Assembly: GCA_021776805.1 (NCBI GenBank)
Contig: JAJFFD010000026.1
Span: forward strand, 1-52,021
DNA length: 52,021 nt
Direction of reading: 5' to 3'
From: Planctomycetota bacterium
Lineage (GTDB): Bacteria; Planctomycetota; UBA1135; UBA2386
Below are positions 1-7,394 of this stretch, piece after piece; position 1 is the first letter of the stretch, and each line of letters begins with the position of its first letter. A program made the translations under genes and the position numbers. Under the pieces are notes generated by a model that did not search any database, was not told the DNA's origin, and saw nothing but the letters and a program-made list of their open reading frames with translations.

Positions 1-2615
1 ATCACCTCGCCATCCACGAGAATCTTGGCTCCGCTGGGCTGGGTCTCAATGCGAATAGGTAGGAAGGCCAGGTCCTCGAAGGGGATATTGGGGAAGGCTC
101 GGTTCAGGGTGCGCAGCTGGCCCCGGGCCGTCTTGAAGTCACCCTTCGCCGTGGCATCCTCGAGCACCTGTAGGAAGCGGAGGATGGTGGCGTACTTCTC
201 AACCTGGTTTTGGAAGTGGCGCCAGAGCGGGTCCTTGTCCGGATGGTTGCGTGCTAGCTTCTCGTAGGCGGCGCGCGCCTTCTCAAATTCGTAGTTCTGC
301 TCGTAAACCTTGGCCGCCTGGAAGAGAGGAGTGAGTCTCTGCGCGGTCCGGGTCCGCATGACTTCGGCGAGGTAGGCTTCCTTGACGCTGGCCGCCCTCG
401 CGAAGACCTCCTTGAGGGACGCGGACTTCTCCTGAGCGTCCGCGAAGTAGGCTTCACCGACGATCGTTCTCAGGCGCTCGTCCTCGGAGAGGGAGAGGAA
501 GCTCGCGATGAGTCTCTGGTCGCTCTCGGGGAAGTCGCTGCGAAGTGTGGCCAGGACCTCTTCCCGCTCCGCGTGAGTCTGGAGCAGGTTTGGCAGCTCC
601 GGGATCCGCTGCGGCAGAGCATCCAGTTTCTCCGAGAGACTGGCGATGAGCGGGATGAGCAGGCTGCGGGCCTCCTTCTCCATGGCGTCCCGATTCATCA
701 TCTTATCATCGAGTTGATCGATGATAAGCAAGGCCTCGCTCAGTTCGCCGGCGGCGAGTCGCTCACGGGTCAGTTCCACCAGGTCCGCCTGAGAAGAGCT
801 CATCAGGTCGCGTCTCTTCTTCTGAGCTTCACTGAGCTTCTTGTCCAGTGAGGTTCTCAGCCGCGTCAGAGCATCTACTTCTCCGTAGTCCTCGGCTGCG
901 GCCAAGACTGCCTGGTTGACCGACTGGACATTCGCCATGGCAGCCTGGATGCCGGACATCGCGGCCGCTGCGTCGCCGGCGGCCAGAAGGCTGTCTACCT
1001 CCCGCAGTTGTTGGCTGACCACCTGCAGGCGTTCTGCCACGGTGCCTTCCAGCTCACTTATGAGGCCGGCCTTTTGCTGCTCCTGGAAGAGCCAATAGCT
1101 TGCCATGGCCGCGACCAGCAGTACTGCTGCGTAGACTACACCGCGTAGCTTCTTGGTTAGCTGGCTGGCATGAAGGAGCTTGAGGGCTTTGGCGACATCC
1201 TTGCGACGGAAGTCGATCTTAAGAATCTGCTCGTAGACTCCAGCTAGCTTGTTTTGACGCTTCTGCTTCTTGTAGAAGTCCGCCAGGCGCTCGAGGGCCT
1301 GAATGGCTTCTTCGCTTCGGTCCAGCTTGGAGAGGACCTGAGCCTTGCGGGCGAGAGTGTTGGTATTGCCCGGAGCGAGTTGCTCGAGCTCTTCGAGTAG
1401 AAAGAGCGCCTCATCGAATTCCTTCTCCTCAACAAGGCTGCTGACGAGGTCGGAAACCACATCGGCGCATTCATTGCTCGTAGCCGAGTCCGTTGCGGAA
1501 AGCCGGTCATAGAGGAACTTGAGAATGTCGATGGAGCGGCTGCTGATCTTCCGTGCCTGGCGGGCCAGTTCGAGCGCAGCTTGTTCATCTGGCTCTGCCT
1601 TGGCGGCTTCGACGACCAACTCCCCAGCCCAGCGGTGCTGTCCACAGCGATGCAGGAGCTCAGCCAGCTCGAGAGTGATATTCTGTTCCCAGGGCCCTGG
1701 GCGATCTGCCAAGGCGCGCAGCGTGACCATGGCCAGCTTTGAATTGCCTTGGTCGAGCAGGTCCTGGGAAATACGCAGACCCTCTTCGATGGAGATGCAC
1801 TCAGCCCGACCAGACTCGACCAGAAGTCTCGCCGCACGTCCGCACTCGAAGATCTGCAGGAGAGAAATGTCGGAAATGTCGCGGACACTCCGCCGGCCGT
1901 CGATTGCTTCCAGAACCAGGCGCTGCTCTTCATCGACCTTGCTGCCTTCTGCCTGGTCGGTGGGCACCAGGATCTCATCCAGGCTGCCCAGAGTCGCCAT
2001 GATGAGTTCCCATTCATCACTGCGCCTGGCGACCTCTAGAAGAACCCCACTGGCGTCGAACTCCGGAGTGAGCTCCAGGCGACGACGAAGATCCAGGTCA
2101 CTGCAGGGTCCCTTGAAGAACTCGAAGGTGCCGTGCTTCCAGGTGAATATGCTCAGCAGATCCTCTTCGACCTGCATGACCACCAGGCCTTCGATGTCGG
2201 CCTCGTTGACCCAGCCCTCACCGATGAGGATCTCGCCCAGGTGTTGATGAGTCTTCTTCTGCAAAAGCAGCGCGGAGCGCAGTTGCTCGACTGTGAGATG
2301 GCCGCTGCGAATCAGGCGCTGTCCGAGGCGCTTGGTCTCCACACGGTTGGGTGCCAAAACGCGCACGAAGCCCTCATGGAAGAAGAGCTGCCGTTGCTCT
2401 AGAGGGTTGCGGATTCGCATCAGACCCTCCATCTTGGACATGGCGAGAGTCTGGATGATGTCGGTGAGATCGATCTTGTCCAGGTCACCACTCATGGTGA
2501 CTTCCTGGCTCTCGAGCGATGCCTCTTGAGACTCTTGGCCCTCAGCCTGATCCGATGCGTTTTCTAGCAGGAATTCGACTTCTGCACTGTCGAGCAGTTC
2601 ACCGGCTTCGCTCAT
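1..2615 (-). CDS. DUF4388-TPR-TM-PEGA protein, 3' end outside window
   Basis: The frame is open from an ATG at 2615 to the left edge, giving at least 871 residues without a stop. The N-terminal part (about residues 40-220, containing MSGDLDKIDLTDIIQTLAMS and a helical segment ending in LLLQKKTHQHLGEILI) resembles the DUF4388/PatA N-terminal family. It is followed by tetratricopeptide-like helical repeats (about 280-470), one membrane segment (about 485-507, VVYAAVLLVAAMASYWLF), a long coiled or helical region, and the start of a PEGA domain (IETQPSGAKILVDGEV) at the window edge. An AAGGA ribosome site lies just upstream of the chosen ATG. The layout implies a cytoplasmic sensory or scaffold part and an extracytoplasmic PEGA part. 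It is divergent from the next gene. Function is unknown; domain names come from family memory, not a search. Confidence 0.8.
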   Translation of the reverse strand, partial: MSEAGELLDSAEVEFLLENASDQAEGQESQEASLESQEVTMSGDLDKIDLTDIIQTLAMSKMEGLMRIRNPLEQRQLFFHEGFVRVLAPNRVETKRLGQRLIRSGHLTVEQLRSALLLQKKTHQHLGEILIGEGWVNEADIEGLVVMQVEEDLLSIFTWKHGTFEFFKGPCSDLDLRRRLELTPEFDASGVLLEVARRSDEWELIMATLGSLDEILVPTDQAEGSKVDEEQRLVLEAIDGRRSVRDISDISLLQIFECGRAARLLVESGRAECISIEEGLRISQDLLDQGNSKLAMVTLRALADRPGPWEQNITLELAELLHRCGQHRWAGELVVEAAKAEPDEQAALELARQARKISSRSIDILKFLYDRLSATDSATSNECADVVSDLVSSLVEEKEFDEALFLLEELEQLAPGNTNTLARKAQVLSKLDRSEEAIQALERLADFYKKQKRQNKLAGVYEQILKIDFRRKDVAKALKLLHASQLTKKLRGVVYAAVLLVAAMASYWLFQEQQKAGLISELEGTVAERLQVVSQQLREVDSLLAAGDAAAAMSGIQAAMANVQSVNQAVLAAAEDYGEVDALTRLRTSLDKKLSEAQKKRRDLMSSSQADLVELTRERLAAGELSEALLIIDQLDDKMMNRDAMEKEARSLLIPLIASLSEKLDALPQRIPELPNLLQTHAEREEVLATLRSDFPESDQRLIASFLSLSEDERLRTIVGEAYFADAQEKSASLKEVFARAASVKEAYLAEVMRTRTAQRLTPLFQAAKVYEQNYEFEKARAAYEKLARNHPDKDPLWRHFQNQVEKYATILRFLQVLEDATAKGDFKTARGQLRTLNRAFPNIPFEDLAFLPIRIETQPSGAKILVDGEV

Positions 2616-2734
2616 GCTGTCCTTATTCCCGCACTAAAATGTGTCATCGCCTGAGTCATGAGCTCGCGGCCCCTTGCATTGGATTGGCGGCTCTTTCGTA
2701 CCCGCCTCGGCTCTTCCGCGGAGCCTCGGTATCG

Positions 2735-4213
2735 ATGTCTCTCCTTATCGGATGTCTGCTGGCATTCCCTCAATCGATCAGTGCCCAAGACCGCGCTGTC
2801 GACATATTGGCCATATCACCGCGGGCTCAGGAGCTGACCGGGAGATTCGAAAATCTCCTTGGTTCGGATCATGAGAAGGATTGGTGGGAAGGTTGGGCTT
2901 TGGCCAGAGATCTTGGTGTCAGCGTGGAGAGCCTTCTCGAGGATCGCTGGCGCCGCAATTCCCCGGGCCCCATGGAGCGTCAGGTGCTCCTGGCCGCCAT
3001 CGCCCTGTCGGCTGGCAATGGGCGGGGCGAAGCTCTGCTCAATCTTGGGGGTGAGAGGCTGGACTCACCTCGCGAACTGGTGATGAGTCATCTTGTCCTG
3101 GCGATGGGCCCAGAGACCACCGGTGCCGGGATATCCGTCCAAGCTCTACTCGGCAAGATTCGGCCGCAATTGGCGGAGCCCCTGTTGGCGGTTTCCACAT
3201 GCCTGGCTCTGAGGCAGTTCAGGGAGAGCGGTAGCCCGACCCGGGATTGGTATTCGAGTCAGGACCCGGGCATCGCTGCGGCTGCACAATTCAGCAAGCC
3301 GACTGACTTACCGACTCGATGGATGCGCAGGAACCGGGAGCACCGAGACTTGGTGCTGCGCGGCTTTCTCCTGGGTGGCAGGTCGAGTGCGAGCAGCGAA
3401 GCCCAGCGTAAGTTGGCCTGGCAAGTAATCAATTCGGAGGACTCGAGCTCAGAGATGCTCATGGCGGCTGCTCTGAATCTGAGTCGCAGAGGAGTCGAAG
3501 CACCGTTACTGACGGTCTTCGCGCGCCCGTCCTTCAAGGAGTACCTGCCCGCCCTCCTCGACAGTCGCGAGCTGAGGAGCAAGCTGCTGCAGAACGGGCT
3601 TCTGGCTGGGCAACCGGAGCGTCGTTTGCGCATCGAGCATCGTGCCAGGCTTGCGCTCGCCTATGGGATAGAAGCGGATCTTGTCGAGTTGGCACAGAGC
3701 TGCGAGGAATGGGGTCGCTATGAGTTGACTGCCGCGGCAATTTGTCTCGGCATCGCATGGCGCCTGTATCGTGAAGAGAGTGCTGGGCTCGAAGCGCTCG
3801 TGCAGGGTCTCCCCGAGATCCCTGAGGCGGAATGGGTTCGGCTGGCACGGGGTATGGCGCCTCGCCGGGATGTGGGCGGGTTCGCGGATGCCGGCCTCGA
3901 GAGGGCATTTGCTCTCGCTGTCCAGGGGCGACTACCCAGGCAGTCCGCTGCCCAGGCGATCGAAAACGCTCTTTGGCGCAAGGGCTGGCATCTGGGGCTG
4001 ACTCGCCGTGAGACCGAACACGCTCTGGTGGCGGACCTGGTCTTCGCCGGTAGCGAATACGGCGGCAGCAAGTTGCTGCTCGGTCCAAACGCGAGGGCCT
4101 ATCGGCCCAAGGGCATCCCGGCCAAGGATCAGTTCTTCCATGTGGCCTACGAGTTCTTCTCCTTCGAGCGCGAGCGGGGCCCACGAGTGTTTCCCGAGTT
4201 CCGGATCCGTTAG
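2735..4213 (+). CDS. Secreted protein of unknown function
   Basis: A 492-residue protein that I do not recognise. The ATG at 2735 is chosen because it is preceded by GGAG and starts a short hydrophobic leader (MSLLIGCLLAFPQSISAQD) ending in a plausible signal peptidase site after SISA. The same frame is open further upstream (ATG at 2639), but that start has no ribosome site and would nearly abut the divergent gene. The mature part is rich in Leu, Ala and Arg, probably mostly alpha-helical with HEAT- or TPR-like spacing, and has no evident catalytic motif or membrane segment. The last four bases overlap the convergent ThiF-type gene. Likely periplasmic; role unknown. Confidence 0.7.
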   Translation: MSLLIGCLLAFPQSISAQDRAVDILAISPRAQELTGRFENLLGSDHEKDWWEGWALARDLGVSVESLLEDRWRRNSPGPMERQVLLAAIALSAGNGRGEALLNLGGERLDSPRELVMSHLVLAMGPETTGAGISVQALLGKIRPQLAEPLLAVSTCLALRQFRESGSPTRDWYSSQDPGIAAAAQFSKPTDLPTRWMRRNREHRDLVLRGFLLGGRSSASSEAQRKLAWQVINSEDSSSEMLMAAALNLSRRGVEAPLLTVFARPSFKEYLPALLDSRELRSKLLQNGLLAGQPERRLRIEHRARLALAYGIEADLVELAQSCEEWGRYELTAAAICLGIAWRLYREESAGLEALVQGLPEIPEAEWVRLARGMAPRRDVGGFADAGLERAFALAVQGRLPRQSAAQAIENALWRKGWHLGLTRRETEHALVADLVFAGSEYGGSKLLLGPNARAYRPKGIPAKDQFFHVAYEFFSFERERGPRVFPEFRIR

Positions 4214-5283
4214 GAGATCCCGACGTAGCGATCGTAGAGGCTACGTGCACGGGCTTCCTCTGAGGTGCCCATGACCAGAGCGCGGCCGCCGGGGAAGACG
4301 TGGAAGCGGCACTGCTCAGCGGTGAAGCGGAGCAGATGTGGGCCCTCCTCCAAGTTCTCGACGATGCTGGCGATGCGCGCGGCCAGGCGTCCTAGATCGA
4401 TACTCGCACCCGCCGGGGGTTTGATCTGAACCCCGTCCCGGCCGCAGAGACTCATGCTGCGGATGGGCTCGTCCTTCAGGGCGGGGTACTCCTGACGGGC
4501 GCAGGCCGGGCAGTCTGCGGATGGGCTCAGTCCGCGCAGCTTCAGTTCGTATTCATTCTCCCAGACATCTACGGTCAGGATTCCCCGGGCGACTTTGTCC
4601 CGGTTCCCGGAGAGAATCTTCAGGCACTCGGTGACTTGGAATGCGCTGAGTTGGGCGATGAGGGGTTCGAGGATGCCGTCCGTCTCACAGCTCGCCAGCT
4701 CACCGGCAGGAGCTGCCTGGGGAAGCAGGCAGCGCAGGCAAGCGCTTTCTCCCGGAAGGATCGCCATCGCTCGGCCACTGGCTCCGACGCCCCCGGCATA
4801 GATCCAGGGGATGCCCTTGGACTGCGCGAAGTCATTAATCAGGTACCGGGTCGCGAAGTTGTCCGTGCCGTCGATGATCAGGTCGGGCAGGGTTTGGATT
4901 TCGCGAATGCTCCAGCGATCCAGGTCTTCGACCATGGCCCGCACCTGGCAGCTGGAATTGAAACTCGCCAGGCGCTCTGCTGCGGCATCGGCCTTTGGTC
5001 TGCCCTGCTTCGCATCCTCTTCATCGAAGAGAACTTGGCGCTGAAGATTGCCGAGTTCGACGATGTCGCGATCGACAAGATCGATGTGACCGACACCCGC
5101 GCGCACGAGGCTTGTCGCGCTGTGGCTGCCCAGAGCACCGACGCCTACGATGAGGACCCGAGCTTCGGCGAGCCTCGCCTGCCCCTGCAAGCCGATTGGG
5201 CCGAAACTGATCTGTTTGGCGTAGCGGTCTAGCTGCTGGACTTCTCGAAGTAGTCCGCGTTCAGGGCGGTGAAGTTCTGCCAT
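4210..5283 (-). CDS. thiF: ThiF/MoeB/HesA-type E1-like adenylyltransferase
   Basis: A 357-residue protein of the E1-like family that adenylates the C-terminus of a ubiquitin-like sulfur carrier (ThiS or MoaD) for thiamine or molybdopterin synthesis. Visible signatures are the nucleotide loop GVGALGS (47-53), the DRDIVELGNLQRQ segment (71-83), the DGTDNFATR segment (138-146), a cysteine in the catalytic position (C199, SCETDG) and two zinc CxxC pairs (C182/C185 and C258/C261). The C-terminal 80 residues (SLCGRDGVQI onward) match the extension known from Bacillus-type ThiF. That supports thiF over moeB, but no ThiS or MoaD gene is nearby, so the partner is open. The ATG at 5283 lies inside the upstream ferredoxin gene (55-base overlap), and no other ATG, GTG or TTG precedes the conserved start. 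Confidence 0.85.
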   Translation of the reverse strand: MAELHRPERGLLREVQQLDRYAKQISFGPIGLQGQARLAEARVLIVGVGALGSHSATSLVRAGVGHIDLVDRDIVELGNLQRQVLFDEEDAKQGRPKADAAAERLASFNSSCQVRAMVEDLDRWSIREIQTLPDLIIDGTDNFATRYLINDFAQSKGIPWIYAGGVGASGRAMAILPGESACLRCLLPQAAPAGELASCETDGILEPLIAQLSAFQVTECLKILSGNRDKVARGILTVDVWENEYELKLRGLSPSADCPACARQEYPALKDEPIRSMSLCGRDGVQIKPPAGASIDLGRLAARIASIVENLEEGPHLLRFTAEQCRFHVFPGGRALVMGTSEEARARSLYDRYVGIS

Positions 5284-5480
5284 TCTCCAGGTAGATCTTC
5301 TTCGGCGAAGATCGCATCAACTGGGCAGGCGTCGACGCAGAGGGTGCAATCGATGCAGTCGGTGGGATTGATATAGAGCTGGGATGCATCGTCGCTGCCG
5401 TGGATGCAGTCCACAGGGCAGACGTCGACACAGGCCTTGTCCTTGACGTCGATGCAGGGTTGGGCGATGACGTGCGTCAT
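5229..5480 (-). CDS. fdxA: 7Fe (3Fe-4S/4Fe-4S) ferredoxin
   Basis: An 83-residue small acidic electron carrier. Cysteines sit at 9, 17, 21 and 25 and at 42, 45, 48 and 52. By analogy with Azotobacter FdI-type ferredoxins, C9, C17 and C52 would hold a 3Fe-4S cluster, and C21, C42, C45 and C48 a 4Fe-4S cluster. The lost second Cys of the first CxxC (C9-x7-C17) is the family hallmark of 7Fe rather than 8Fe forms. The gene is upstream of and overlaps the thiF-type gene by 55 bases, so the two are very probably cotranscribed. Its redox partner cannot be told from the sequence. Confidence 0.9.
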   Translation of the reverse strand: MTHVIAQPCIDVKDKACVDVCPVDCIHGSDDASQLYINPTDCIDCTLCVDACPVDAIFAEEDLPGEWQNFTALNADYFEKSSS

Positions 5481-5601
5481 GGTCGCTCGGGTTCTCCGTG
5501 TAAGCGGGCTCGAAGCATTCAGACTAGCGAGGACCCGGCAAAGGTGAAGTGCATCCCGGATCGTTTTTGCCGAACTTCCTGGGTCCCTTGACAGGGAGAG
5601 A

Positions 5602-5690
5602 TGGTACGAGAGAAGGGACTCGAACCCTTACAGGGTATTAACCCCACGGGGACCTAAACCCCGCGCGTCTGCCAATTCCGCCACTCTCGC
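5602..5690 (-). tRNA. tRNA-Leu (anticodon UAG)
   Basis: Read on the minus strand, the 89-base sequence folds as a class II tRNA. The acceptor stem GCGAGAG pairs with CTCTCGT, there is an encoded CCA end and discriminator A. The D-loop segment is TGGCGGAATTGGCAGACG, the anticodon loop holds TTTAGGT giving UAG, a long variable arm follows, and the T-arm contains GGTTCGAGTCC. The long variable arm and UAG anticodon identify leucine, reading CUA and wobble CUN codons. Confidence 0.97.
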
Positions 5691-5728
5691 CCGGGGCATA
5701 CTGGAAGCACCGGAATGGGGGCTGGGAG

Positions 5729-5756
5729 TCTATAGCCTCCTGCCGGATGCGCAAAC
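5729..5756 (-). promoter_or_regulatory. Possible promoter for tRNA-Leu
   Basis: On the minus strand a TATAGA hexamer (5729-5734) lies about 40 bases before the tRNA 5' end, with GTTTGC 16 bases further upstream (5751-5756). The -10 match is good, the -35 match weak. This is inference from motif and position only. Confidence 0.3.
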
Positions 5757-5821
5757 CCGGAGCTGACATAGTCCTCAGCAGGGCTACTCCGCATTGACCA
5801 CTAGCCGGTTATGCTGCCGAG

Positions 5822-6538
5822 ATGCAGGACGATCGGCGAATCCTGGTAGTCGGTGGCTCGGCAGGAATCGGTGCGTCTTTGGTGGGTCATCTCGGTGAGC
5901 GCTGCTCCTTTTGGTCCCGGTCCACCGCTGTGGATGTGAGCGACCCGGATGAGCTGCAGCGTGCCAGTCACGAACTGCTGACTCGAGAGGGCCCGCCCTT
6001 CGGTCTCGTGCACTGTGTGGGCGACTTCGTCGAGTCGCCCATTCTGTCCAGCGATCTCGAGCTCTTTGATCGCCTTCTGCAGAGCAATCTGCGGACCGCG
6101 TTCATGGTGGCGCGGCAGCTGCTCCCGGCCATGGCAGCCGCCGGTCGCGGCCGCGTGATTCTGTTTGCTGCGGCAGGGGCCGGTGAGCCGGGAGCAAAGA
6201 CCCGCGCCCCGCTGTACTTCGCTGCCAAGGCTGCCCTCTTGTCCATGACGAGGTCCCTGGCCATGGAGGTTGCCGGGAAGGGAGTGACTGTGAACAGCAT
6301 TTCGCCGGGATTGATCAATCACGAGGCCAGCGATGATTCTGTCCATGCGCGGCTGGCGAAGAGGGTTCCCTTGGGTCGAGCTGGCAGCCTGGCGGATGTA
6401 TTGCCGGTCATCGACTTGCTCCTCGGGGACGGGGGGGCCTACATCACCGGCAGTGACTTCGTCGTCGACGGCGGTCTGAGCTTGCGTGGCGGTTCTGGCC
6501 CTTCCCAGGAAGCTAGTCTTCGCGGCGAACAGGATTGA
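5822..6538 (+). CDS. Short-chain dehydrogenase/reductase family protein
   Basis: A 238-residue Rossmann-fold protein of the SDR superfamily. It has the dinucleotide loop GGSAGIG (residues 11-17), the active-site Asn in SNLRTAFMVARQLL, the YFAAK catalytic Tyr-Lys pair, the SISPG segment and the C-terminal VDGG motif of FabG-like enzymes. The serine normally 13 residues before the catalytic Tyr is replaced: the strand reads ILFAAAGAGEPG with no Ser. Activity is therefore uncertain, or the substrate class differs. The 3' end overlaps the convergent FAH-family gene by 26 bases. Substrate unknown. Confidence 0.85.
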   Translation: MQDDRRILVVGGSAGIGASLVGHLGERCSFWSRSTAVDVSDPDELQRASHELLTREGPPFGLVHCVGDFVESPILSSDLELFDRLLQSNLRTAFMVARQLLPAMAAAGRGRVILFAAAGAGEPGAKTRAPLYFAAKAALLSMTRSLAMEVAGKGVTVNSISPGLINHEASDDSVHARLAKRVPLGRAGSLADVLPVIDLLLGDGGAYITGSDFVVDGGLSLRGGSGPSQEASLRGEQD

Positions 6539-7394
6539 TCAGTTCGCCGATGCCTTCCAGGTAGCAGGTCATCTGGTCCCCATCTTCCAGGGGGCCAACA
6601 CCCTCGGGAGTGCCCATGGCGATGATGTCGCCGGGCCGGAGGGAGCAGTGCTTGGACAGGTAGGAAATGGCCGTGGGTACATCGACTTCCATGAGAGATG
6701 TGCGGCTGCTCTGGCGAAGTTCATCCCCCAGTCGCATCTCGATTGCCAGGTCATTGGCGCCCGGGAGATCGTCGCGGGCGACTACCCATGGTCCGATCGG
6801 GCAGAAGGTGTCGAAGGACTTGCTGCGTAGCCAGGGCTTGTGCGCTTCCCGATCCGTGCCCTGAATCGTGCGAGCGGTTACGTCATTGAGAATGGTGTAG
6901 CCAGCGACCAGATCCATGGCGTCCGCAGGGCTGACATACTTACGACCGCTGCCTGCCAGGTCTTCGAAGCCGAGAATGACCGCCAGCTCAACTTCATGAT
7001 CGATACGAGACTTCAGCCAGTGCGGTAGGACGACGGTTCCTCGGTGCGGGAGGAGGGTGTCGAGGAGCTTGGTGAAGAACAGAGGTTCCTCAGGAACTTT
7101 GGATCCGAACTCGGCGGCGTGGGCTGCGAAGTTTTTGCCCAGGCAGAGGATCTTGCTCGGGCGCTGCACGGGTGCCTCGAAGACCGGCTTTTCGGCCATG
7201 GGGTCGCCGGACTCTGCCAGACGTCGCAGGCCTTCCGCATTCAGTTGATCGCTGGCGAGGAGTTCGAGTTCGTCACGGATGCCGAGATCCAGGTAGAGCG
7301 GTTCTTCATCCTGCGGCACGAGCAGACCCAGGTGGCGGCGACCGGAGATGCGATGAGCGAACCAGGCAGGGGAGGCGGGGAAGATCGAACTCAT
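6513..7394 (-). CDS. Fumarylacetoacetate hydrolase family protein
   Basis: A 293-residue FAH-superfamily protein. These metal-dependent enzymes cleave or decarboxylate acylpyruvates and related catechol-breakdown intermediates. Visible signatures are CLGKNFAAHAAEFG, PLFFTK, the metal-site acids in HEVELAVILG, LNDVTAR and the MGTPEGVGPLEDGD loop near the C-terminus. The ATG at 7394 shares an ATGA overlap with the stop of the toroid gene, so translation is probably coupled. An earlier in-frame ATG at 7457 would put 21 poorly conserved residues inside the upstream gene. Exact substrate is not deducible; the usual generic name would be 2-hydroxyhepta-2,4-diene-1,7-dioate isomerase-like. Confidence 0.88.
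   Translation of the reverse strand: MSSIFPASPAWFAHRISGRRHLGLLVPQDEEPLYLDLGIRDELELLASDQLNAEGLRRLAESGDPMAEKPVFEAPVQRPSKILCLGKNFAAHAAEFGSKVPEEPLFFTKLLDTLLPHRGTVVLPHWLKSRIDHEVELAVILGFEDLAGSGRKYVSPADAMDLVAGYTILNDVTARTIQGTDREAHKPWLRSKSFDTFCPIGPWVVARDDLPGANDLAIEMRLGDELRQSSRTSLMEVDVPTAISYLSKHCSLRPGDIIAMGTPEGVGPLEDGDQMTCYLEGIGELINPVRRED

Noticed and set aside
2519..2734. N-terminal extension of the secreted protein
   Set aside because: The frame is open, but the extension overlaps the divergent gene and has no ribosome site. The GGAG before 2735 fits better.
5584..5597. Hairpin TCCCT-TGAC-AGGGA just after the tRNA
   Set aside because: Five pairs without a T run on the minus strand. Too weak for a terminator call.
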